Shown here: one piece after another, positions 1 through 5,986 of the stretch | Position numbering within the stretch: the first letter of the stretch is position 1 | Layout of the letters: every line of letters starts with the position of its first letter | Source: Acidaminococcus sp. | GTDB lineage: Bacteria; Bacillota; Negativicutes; Acidaminococcales; Acidaminococcaceae | Length of the DNA: 19,552 nt | Assembly: GCA_019416065.1 (NCBI GenBank) | Contig: DXYB01000035.1 | Span: 1 to 19,552 of the forward strand | Reading direction: 5' to 3' | Program-made: the position numbers and the translations under genes | Notes under the pieces: model-generated | The model's input: the letters and a program-made list of their open reading frames with translations, nothing else | What the model was told of the DNA's origin: nothing | Databases searched by the model: none

Positions 1-48
1 CCAGAAAAGGATGAATTTGGGGTCCTCCCCAACATTTGACAAAGAACC
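1..48. mobile_element. Probable terminal end of an ISL3-family insertion sequence (partial)
   Basis: Bases 27-48 read CCCCAACATTTGACAAAGAA then CC, which on the other strand begins GGTTCTTTGTCAAATG. From memory this looks like the terminal inverted repeat of ISL3-family elements, which start GG(C/T)TCTTT and duplicate 8 bp of AT-rich target. The next 8 bases, 49-56, are TAAAAAAT, a plausible target duplication. A small hairpin (TTGGGG-TCCT-CCCCAA, 17-32) lies just inside. No transposase sequence is inside the window, so the family call rests on the end sequence only. Confidence 0.45.
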
Positions 49-50
49 TA

Positions 51-90
51 AAAAATGTGCCGAACGCCATCTACGTTCGGCACATTTTTT
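51..90 (-). terminator. Intrinsic terminator of the metal ATPase operon
   Basis: A perfect inverted repeat has arms AAAAATGTGCCGAACG (51-66) and CGTTCGGCACATTTTT (74-89) around a 7-base loop. It is A-rich on one side and T-rich on the other. It starts three bases past the ATPase stop codon, so it terminates the minus-strand operon, and it could work in both directions. Confidence 0.85.
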
Positions 91-92
91 AG

Positions 93-2237
93 TTAGGCCT
101 CCATCAGATCGGTCATGCTATGCAAGCTAAGCGCGATGGTGGAGCCATTATGGAGCAAGGCCGTTGTAGCTGGGGGCAGTATGCCCATCACCCCCAAGCC
201 AATCAGGCTTGCATTAAATCCTACAACAAAATCAAAGTTAAAGTTGACCCGGTGCATCAAAAGTGTGCTGATCTTTTTGAGTACCACCAGCTGCTGCAGA
301 TCATGCCCGGATATGGTAATATCTGCAATCTCCCGAGCGATATCGGCCCCTTCGGCAATGGCAATCCCCGCATCGGCCTCGGACAGGGCCGGGGAATCGT
401 TGATCCCATCGCCCACCATCACCACACGATGGCCTTTGGCTTTGGCTTCTTTTACAAAACGGGCCTTGTCTTCCGGCAGTACTTCGGCGTAGAACTTATT
501 CAGTCCCAGTTTGGCTGCCACCGCAGCCGCCGTGCGTTCGCTGTCGCCGGTCATCATAACCAGGTTTTTAAACCCGGCTTGCCGCAGATTTTTCATGACC
601 TGGGGTGCTTCCGGTCTAAGCGGATCCTGGATACAGAGAATGGCGATCAATTTGCCATCCAGCGCCATATAAATATGGGAATATTCTTCTGGCCGGTTCT
701 CGTACTTATCCTCTTCGCCTTCTGGTATGGTAACTTTTTCATCCTCAAAAATGAAATGTCCACTACCGATGACAATCCGCTTGCCTTCCACATTTTTATT
801 CTTGGCTTGAATATCGCTGACCCGTGAAGCAATCCCATGGGCTACGATATATTCCACCTTGGTATGCATTTCCTTGTGGTTGATGCCCTTATCGGCAGCT
901 TCCCGCACAATGGCGTTGGCCACAGAATGAGGGAAGTGTTCTTCCAAGCAGGCGGCATAGCGCAGCACCGTTTTCTGGTCATAGCCGCTAAAGCAGATAA
1001 TATCTGCTACTTTTGGCTTGGCCAGCGTCAGTGTCCCGGTTTTATCAAAGACAACCGTATCGGCTGCCGCAACAGCTTCCAGGAATTTCCCGCCTTTTAC
1101 CGTAATCTTGTGGGTGCTGCATTCCCGCATAGCACTTAGCACAGAAAGCGGCATGGACAATTTCAAGGCACAGGAAAAATCCACCATCAAAATGGACATG
1201 GCCCGTGTCACGTTTCTGGTCAGCAAATAGGTGAGGAGCGTTCCCCCCAGGCACCAAGGCACCAGACCGTCTGCCAGATGGCTGGCCCTACTCTCCAGGT
1301 TGGACTTAAACGCTTCGGAATTCTGGATCATTTTCACGATCCGGTCATACCGGTTACCGCCAGCGGCACTCTTGACCTTAATGGTGAGCTCTCCATCTTC
1401 CACCACGGTACCGGCAAAGACAGAGATCCCCGCCGTTTTGTGCACGGGCATGGATTCTCCGGTCATGGAGGACTGGTTGACCATCGCATCGCCATCCACC
1501 ACTTCTCCGTCCAGGGGAATCGTACTGCCCATTTTGACTGTAAGCAGATCTCCGGTCTTTACTTCATTGAGGCTGACTTCTACTTCGCTGCCATTGATCA
1601 CCTTCCAAACGGTATCAATGTGAAGGGACATATTATCGGCCAAATCATTGACCGATTTTTTATAGGTCCATTCTTCCAGCAGGTCGCCGATCCGCAACAG
1701 GAACATAACAGACCCTGCCGTCTTCACGTCGTTTTGCAAAAGTGCGGCCGTAATGGCACTGGCATCCAGCACAGGAACATCCAGTCTGGCGTGGCGCAAA
1801 GATTGCAACGCTTTCCAAATAAACCGGATATCATAGAACCAGCAGCGAATTACCCGAATGGGTAGTGGCAAAATCCAACGGGACGCAAAATGCCGTACCG
1901 TCGTGCCGATCAATTTATTCCGGTACTGTCGATTTAGCAGTAACGACTGGGCTTTTTCCCGGGACGCCTTACGCAGTTCCGGGTCGTTCATATTTAAAGC
2001 AGCCAGGGCGGCAATAATCCCCTTGCGAAATGAGCCCTCTGGGTCCATCTGGTAGAACACGGCAAGGCCAGCAGCTCCGGTGTACAGTTTGACCTTTTTT
2101 ACACCGGGTACCCGCTGCAGCCCGGTCAAAATAGCGGCGCCCTGCTCCAGGGTAAAATAGTTCACCATCCGGCCTTCTTGGGCCAGGCATTGCACCCGCA
2201 GACGCCCAGGAACTTCATGTTGGATTTGGAATTTCAT
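93..2237 (-). CDS. P1B-type metal-transporting ATPase, P1B-6/FezB-like
   Basis: This is a 714-residue inner-membrane P-type ATPase. The actuator TGES is at 259-262, the phosphorylated Asp is D398 in DKTGT, TGD is at 563-565 and GDGIND at 609-614. The P1B nucleotide-domain histidine motif appears as EEHFPHS (432-438). The metal-site motif in the transmembrane helix, normally CPC, is FSC (354-356) within DFSCALKLSMP. The N-terminus is a ferredoxin-fold HMA-like domain (about 1-65) with no CxxC; it begins with K2-x8-G11-R12. Absence of CPC and CxxC argues against ordinary Cu/Zn/Cd export. From memory, P1B-6 ATPases, including ferrosome FezB, have an SC-type motif and an R-x8-GR N-terminus, so iron is the favoured substrate. 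That substrate is inference. It is the second gene of an operon, 37 bp after the small protein gene. A GGGAG ribosome site precedes the ATG. Confidence 0.9.
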   Translation of the reverse strand: MKFQIQHEVPGRLRVQCLAQEGRMVNYFTLEQGAAILTGLQRVPGVKKVKLYTGAAGLAVFYQMDPEGSFRKGIIAALAALNMNDPELRKASREKAQSLLLNRQYRNKLIGTTVRHFASRWILPLPIRVIRCWFYDIRFIWKALQSLRHARLDVPVLDASAITAALLQNDVKTAGSVMFLLRIGDLLEEWTYKKSVNDLADNMSLHIDTVWKVINGSEVEVSLNEVKTGDLLTVKMGSTIPLDGEVVDGDAMVNQSSMTGESMPVHKTAGISVFAGTVVEDGELTIKVKSAAGGNRYDRIVKMIQNSEAFKSNLESRASHLADGLVPWCLGGTLLTYLLTRNVTRAMSILMVDFSCALKLSMPLSVLSAMRECSTHKITVKGGKFLEAVAAADTVVFDKTGTLTLAKPKVADIICFSGYDQKTVLRYAACLEEHFPHSVANAIVREAADKGINHKEMHTKVEYIVAHGIASRVSDIQAKNKNVEGKRIVIGSGHFIFEDEKVTIPEGEEDKYENRPEEYSHIYMALDGKLIAILCIQDPLRPEAPQVMKNLRQAGFKNLVMMTGDSERTAAAVAAKLGLNKFYAEVLPEDKARFVKEAKAKGHRVVMVGDGINDSPALSEADAGIAIAEGADIAREIADITISGHDLQQLVVLKKISTLLMHRVNFNFDFVVGFNASLIGLGVMGILPPATTALLHNGSTIALSLHSMTDLMEA

Positions 2238-2274
2238 ACTTTCCGCTCCCTTTCTTTATAGCAGGGAACGAACC

Positions 2275-2580
2275 TTATGCTTTGACAGCTTGATCTTCTA
2301 CAACCGCAGCTTTGGCAGCCGCTTCCGCTTTCGCCTTAGCTTCTGCTTCCGCCGCTTCTAACTTCTGGTTTTCCTCTTTGGCCTGTGCCACTACATCATC
2401 AGCCTGAGCCTGCAGGCAAGCAGAAGTCTGCTCCGCACATTTTTTAGCACGCAGCGCAGCTGCCGTGGTCTTTACCAGCGCTTTTTTCATCACATTGGAT
2501 TTAACGAATTTTTCTCCCAGCAGCCCCAGCACTGCGCCACCAGCTACTAAACCAGTCTTTACCCAATCTTCTCTTTCCAT
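2275..2580 (-). CDS. Small Gly-zipper, Ala/Glu-rich protein partnered with the P1B ATPase (DUF6110-like)
   Basis: A 101-residue protein. Residues 9-22 form one short hydrophobic segment with glycines at 10, 14, 15, 19 and 22, giving overlapping GxxxG spacing. The middle is basic with two Cys (48 and 55), and the last ~40 residues are Ala/Glu/Lys-rich and likely helical or coiled coil. No catalytic motif is visible. It resembles, from memory, the DUF6110 family found next to metal ATPases in anaerobic Firmicutes. Its place directly before the ATPase (37 bp) resembles fezA-fezB order in ferrosome loci, so a membrane-associated scaffold or metal-handling partner is a reasonable guess. The start is firm: AGGAGGT lies 7-8 bases before the ATG. 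Confidence 0.8.
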   Translation of the reverse strand: MEREDWVKTGLVAGGAVLGLLGEKFVKSNVMKKALVKTTAAALRAKKCAEQTSACLQAQADDVVAQAKEENQKLEAAEAEAKAKAEAAAKAAVVEDQAVKA

Positions 2581-2767
2581 GATACATACCTCCTAAAAAT
2601 AAATTCCCCGGTTCATCAGGCCGATCAGGCAGCCATTCCCATGATCCGGTAGAGTTCCTCTTGCTTTGCCGCCCGTCCTAATCCAGGAAGCAAAGCCCGC
2701 ATTACGATTGGATCTCTGACCCTCATTCCAGTATACACCGGGACACAGTCGGTTTGACTTATGCCTC
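2581..2767 (-). other. Long 5' leader of the metal ATPase operon
   Basis: About 180 nt separate the predicted transcription start (near 2761) from the first large gene. The leader holds a GCTTTGC/GCAAAGC inverted repeat (2663-2669 with 2690-2696), a possible 33-codon ORF (2625-2726) and a strong ribosome site at its end. I recognise no known riboswitch class. Confidence 0.4.
2625..2726 (-). CDS. Possible small ORF (33 aa) in the leader of the metal ATPase operon
   Basis: ATG at 2726 opens an uninterrupted 33-codon frame ending TGA at 2625. The product begins MRVRDPIVMRALLPGLG and ends ELYRIMGMAA, a plausible mixed-charge helix. The frame also contains an upstream GTG at 2738. Neither start has a good Shine-Dalgarno sequence, so translation is doubtful. 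It could be a leader peptide, a short regulator or chance. I do not recognise the family. Confidence 0.25.
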   Translation of the reverse strand: MRVRDPIVMRALLPGLGRAAKQEELYRIMGMAA

Positions 2768-2797
2768 ATTATAGTACAAAACGGTTTTGTTAGGCAA
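2768..2797 (-). promoter_or_regulatory. Promoter with palindromic operator for the metal ATPase operon
   Basis: On the minus strand TTGCCT (2792-2797) and a perfect TATAAT (2768-2773) are 18 bp apart. Between them lies ACAAAAC-G-GTTTTGT (2776-2790), a perfect 7-bp-arm palindrome. A repressor bound there would block RNA polymerase. The site does not resemble a Fur box. Confidence 0.6.
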
Positions 2798-2851
2798 TCG
2801 CAACACGAGAAAAACTTTTGAAATCTTTTCGGCTTATTTTTGTAACATAGT

Positions 2852-2889
2852 TAAAAGCAGCGTATAGAGTCCTAACCCCATACGCCGCT
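2852..2889 (-). terminator. Likely terminator after the orphan antitoxin gene
   Basis: Minus-strand arms AGCGGCGTAT and ATACGCTGCT (one G-T pair) form a 10-bp stem followed by TTTTAA. It starts 6 bases after the antitoxin stop codon. The T-tract is short, so efficiency is uncertain. Confidence 0.55.
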
Positions 2890-2895
2890 ATGGAT

Positions 2896-3162
2896 TTAAA
2901 TATTCCAGTCGCTTTTAATCTCCTCAAACTTCTCTTCTGGAGAAGACGGAGAAGCCTTTTGCTCAAGCAGTGTCTCCACTTGGCGCACTGCATCACGCCG
3001 TCCCTCCGCAGACACCTCAAACGGGATTTTCTGCTCCCGTACCGTGCGGCGGGCAAAAATCGTAAATGCCGTCGTCATATTCATTCCCACATCATTACAA
3101 AACTTCTCAAACTCTTTTTTTAACTCCGCATCCATCCGGATATTGACATTAACACTGGACAT
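2896..3162 (-). CDS. Orphan RelB/DinJ-family antitoxin
   Basis: An 88-residue protein whose first ~45 residues fit the ribbon-helix-helix of RelB/DinJ antitoxins: a beta strand (VNVNIRMD), then helices around ELKKEFEKFCNDVG and TTAFTIFARRTVREQ, then IPFEV. Family members neutralise a RelE/YafQ-type mRNase and repress their own promoter as dimers. No RelE-like toxin follows: the terminator comes 6 bases downstream and the next gene belongs to the metal ATPase operon. The acidic tail (about 67-88) is where a toxin-binding segment would lie. It may be an orphan acting as a transcription factor, or the partner may be elsewhere. Confidence 0.8.
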   Translation of the reverse strand: MSSVNVNIRMDAELKKEFEKFCNDVGMNMTTAFTIFARRTVREQKIPFEVSAEGRRDAVRQVETLLEQKASPSSPEEKFEEIKSDWNI

Positions 3163-3180
3163 CCCTACTCAGCCCCTCAT

Positions 3181-3232
3181 CTGATGTAATTTTTATATCA
3201 GCCATTGTACGGCGGGAATCCTACTCTGTCAA
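3181..3232 (-). promoter_or_regulatory. Consensus promoter and candidate operator of the antitoxin gene
   Basis: TTGACA (3227-3232) and TACAAT (3204-3209) are separated by exactly 17 bp on the minus strand. Immediately downstream, over the expected start point, is the imperfect palindrome CTGATGTAATTTTTATATCA (3181-3200), fitting autoregulation by a ribbon-helix-helix protein. Confidence 0.7.
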
Positions 3233-3285
3233 TAGGACTTTACAAAGTTGTTGCTTTTAGAGATTCTCTGTAATACTTCTGCATC

Positions 3286-4605
3286 TTAGTAGGCGCCCAG
3301 CATAAATCCCATATAAAGAGGAAGCGTTAAAATCGGTCCCTGACGGATGATATTTCCTTCGCCCAGTTGAATGGCCTGCTCCACATGGTAACTATCCGGT
3401 CGGGCCAGCAGGGTTTTCAGGCTTTTGGTATTACCCGTGGAAGGCGTGGCCTTGACTAACGTGCTTTTCCCCTGATAACGGATGACAAACTCCACTTCCA
3501 GCCCAGAATTTTTGTGGTAATAATACAGCCGGCGCCCCGCTTTCCCCAAAAGATCCGCCGCTAGGCTTTCATATATGGCACCATGGCAGCCAGAGAGATT
3601 TCCCTGTACCAGGATATTGCGTTCTTTTTCCGGAAGCATACCGGCAAAAAGCCCCACATCTTTCATATATACCTTAAATACAGAAGAAAGGGCATGGCGT
3701 TCCAAGGGCAGGGCGGGAACCGCCAAATTATAGCAGCGGCTTACCAGTCCGGCTTCTTCCAGCCATACCAGCATACTTTCAAATTGGGAGGCTTTAGAGC
3801 CTTTTTTTAGTTGGGCATACTGGTATTTTTTGTTGTCCTTGTCCAGTTGTAACGAAACGGCATCCAGTACCGTTTTTACTTTGGCCTGGGCTCGTTTGTT
3901 CACGTTTACAAACAAATTATTTTCGTAGTCAGCGATAATCTGCTGCTGGAATTTGGCTGCTTTGGCAGGATGCCTTCCTCCGCCGCAAGATGCTACTACC
4001 CTAGGCATGCCACCGATAACGGCATACTGTTTCAAGAGTTCCGTAAAGCGCAGATGCAGCGCTTCCGGTACTGGCTTTTCCTCCTGCAGGCAGGTACGCA
4101 AGATATCCAGCACGGGAGTAGTAATCCCATTCGCCCACAAAAATTCTTCAAAATCCAGCGGCACCATATTTACCACGGTTTCATATCCCACTGCGGGCAC
4201 GCCTGTTTCCTTGCCATAGCCCTTAATTCCCAAAAGAGAGCCGGTCGCAATCACGTCATACCGCCCATCCATTTTAAAGGCCTTGAGGGCGCTTCGTGCT
4301 TCCGGGCAATCTTGAATCTCATCCAACACCAAAACAGTTTTATGCGGCTCAAATACTGTACCGGGCCCTAAAAGGGCAGTGATCAGCAGGGTCAGATAAT
4401 CCACGTTTAGGGAATCTTTAAAGATCGCCCGGTACTCTGGCTTTTTTTCAAAATCCAAATACACCACATGGGGATATTCTTTATGGGCAAAATCCAGCAC
4501 GGATGTAGTTTTGCCGCAGTGGCGACATCCCTTGACCACCAGGGGATTGTGAGGGGTAACCTGTTTCCAGGTTTGGAGGAATTTTTCAATTTTTCGCTGC
4601 AGCAT
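3286..4605 (-). CDS. AAA-family ATPase with DUF4143 domain
   Basis: A 439-residue protein with Walker A GCRHCGKTT (26-34), Walker B VLVLDEIQD (91-99) and a TGSLLG sensor-like motif (121-126), followed by a DUF4143 C-terminal half ending in the family's LPLYMGFML signature. These AAA_14/DUF4143 proteins are common in anaerobes and have no settled function. The C-terminal segment normally has a PD-(D/E)xK-like strand; here SGLEVEFVIRYQGKSTLVKA keeps the first acidic part, but the expected E-x-K reads V-K-A, so nuclease-type chemistry may be lost. It is monocistronic, divergent from pepT, with an AGAGGA ribosome site before the ATG. Confidence 0.85.
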   Translation of the reverse strand: MLQRKIEKFLQTWKQVTPHNPLVVKGCRHCGKTTSVLDFAHKEYPHVVYLDFEKKPEYRAIFKDSLNVDYLTLLITALLGPGTVFEPHKTVLVLDEIQDCPEARSALKAFKMDGRYDVIATGSLLGIKGYGKETGVPAVGYETVVNMVPLDFEEFLWANGITTPVLDILRTCLQEEKPVPEALHLRFTELLKQYAVIGGMPRVVASCGGGRHPAKAAKFQQQIIADYENNLFVNVNKRAQAKVKTVLDAVSLQLDKDNKKYQYAQLKKGSKASQFESMLVWLEEAGLVSRCYNLAVPALPLERHALSSVFKVYMKDVGLFAGMLPEKERNILVQGNLSGCHGAIYESLAADLLGKAGRRLYYYHKNSGLEVEFVIRYQGKSTLVKATPSTGNTKSLKTLLARPDSYHVEQAIQLGEGNIIRQGPILTLPLYMGFMLGAY

Positions 4606-4672
4606 ACCGATCCTCTCTTCTCCAAAAACACTAACCCATTTCTAACAAAACCGGAGAGGTCTTAGGAAAACA

Positions 4673-4701
4673 TGGTACAATAGAAGAAAATACGTAAGGA
4701 G
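4673..4701 (+). promoter_or_regulatory. Extended -10 promoter and ribosome site of pepT
   Basis: TGG followed by TACAAT (4673-4681) is an extended -10 with no clear -35. AAGGAG (4696-4701) lies 8 bases before ATG 4710, which decides the start against the upstream GTG at 4701. Confidence 0.55.
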
Positions 4702-4709
4702 TGTGTGTG

Positions 4710-5978
4710 ATGTCCGCTGTTACCAATGAATTACTTGATCGCTTTCTCCGTTATGTAAATATTCCGTCCCAAAGTATGGCCGGAGGCGGTATGCCTCCTA
4801 GTTCGCCGGCCCAATGGCACATGGCCCAGCAGTTAGAAGCTGAACTGGAGCTGATGGACCTGGAAGACTTGCAGACCAGCAAACAGTGCGTACTAACTGG
4901 GTACCTGCCAGCCAATCTCCCAGAAGATTGCCATGAACCCGTGCCCAAAATCGGTTTTTGCTGCCATTTGGATACGGCGGATGTGAATTTAAGTCCTATG
5001 ATCCACCCCCATGTCGTTAAGGCCTATCCAGGCGGAGATGTGGTGTTAAATCCCCTGAAACACATTGTTATGAAGGCAGCGGAGCACCCAGAGCTAGCCC
5101 CCCATATTGGGGAAGATATTGTTTTTACGGACGGAACCAGCGTGCTGGGTGCGGACAACAAAGCGGCTATCGCCAACGTCATGACCATGCTGCACACCCT
5201 GTACACCCATCCGGAAATCTACCACGGGGACATTTACGTAGCCTTTGTACCTGATGAGGAAGTGGGGCTCAAAGGGGCCAAAGCCTTGGATCTTTCCCGT
5301 TTCCCAGTGGATTTTGCCTATACCATTGACAGCTGTGAAGTAGGGGAACTGGTATATGAAACCTTTAATGCCGGCAGTGCCTCCATTGCGATTCAAGGCG
5401 TTAGCGCCCACCCCATGAACGCCAAAGGCAACCTGGTCAATCCGTCTCTTTTGGCCGTGGATTTTGTCAATCTCTTTGACCGGAAAGAGACTCCGGAATG
5501 CACGGAAGGCCGCGAGGGATACATCTGGGTGAAGGCGATCCGTTCCAACGCCTCCCGGGCAGAAGTCACGCTGGCCATCCGAGACCATGACAAAGAAAAG
5601 TATGCAGCCAAAAAGCAAACCGTTCTGGAAAACGTAAAGAAACTCAAGGCCATGGAGCCCCGGGCACGGGTTCGTTGCGAGATAGACGATCTCTATGGCA
5701 ATATTGCAGATGCGGTCACTCCGGAAAACAAAAAAGCCATTGACCTGCTTTTTACTGCCATGGAATCCCTGCACATTACGCCAAAACCGCTGGCCATGCG
5801 GGGAGGAACGGATGGTTCCTATATTTCTACAAAGGGAATCTTAACGCCCAATTATTTCACCGGCGGGCTTAATTTCCACTCTAAATACGAGTGCCTTCCG
5901 GTTCCTTCCTTGGAAAAGTCCTATGAGGTTACCATGAAGCTGGTACAATTGGTATACGAAAGCAGAACAAACCGCTAA
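4710..5978 (+). CDS. pepT: Peptidase T (tripeptide aminopeptidase, M20B)
   Basis: A 422-residue cytosolic di-zinc aminopeptidase that removes the N-terminal residue from tripeptides. Metal and catalytic residues of the M20 family are in order: H86 and D88 in CCHLDTAD, D149 in LGADNKAA, the EE pair 183-184 in PDEEVG, D207 in TIDSCE, and a final His in FHSKYE. RGGTDGS and GVSAHP are also typical. The length agrees with the family. The start is ATG 4710 because its AAGGAG is well spaced. It fits peptide and amino-acid use in an amino-acid-fermenting organism. It stands alone, and its 3' end is 8 bp from the convergent tex gene with no terminator between. Confidence 0.93.
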   Translation: MSAVTNELLDRFLRYVNIPSQSMAGGGMPPSSPAQWHMAQQLEAELELMDLEDLQTSKQCVLTGYLPANLPEDCHEPVPKIGFCCHLDTADVNLSPMIHPHVVKAYPGGDVVLNPLKHIVMKAAEHPELAPHIGEDIVFTDGTSVLGADNKAAIANVMTMLHTLYTHPEIYHGDIYVAFVPDEEVGLKGAKALDLSRFPVDFAYTIDSCEVGELVYETFNAGSASIAIQGVSAHPMNAKGNLVNPSLLAVDFVNLFDRKETPECTEGREGYIWVKAIRSNASRAEVTLAIRDHDKEKYAAKKQTVLENVKKLKAMEPRARVRCEIDDLYGNIADAVTPENKKAIDLLFTAMESLHITPKPLAMRGGTDGSYISTKGILTPNYFTGGLNFHSKYECLPVPSLEKSYEVTMKLVQLVYESRTNR

Positions 5979-5986
5979 GAGATTAT

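Noticed and set aside
120..827. Plus-strand open frame of about 235 codons
   Set aside because: It is antisense to the P-type ATPase, whose motifs are complete; the translation is low-complexity and His-rich with no family features.
2790..3056. Overlapping frame that might encode the missing toxin of the RelB-type antitoxin
   Set aside because: It largely overlaps the antitoxin gene in another frame, lacks RelE/YafQ features and crosses the terminator.
5094..5774. Minus-strand open frame of about 226 codons
   Set aside because: It is antisense to pepT, which has all metal ligands; the frame is a shadow.
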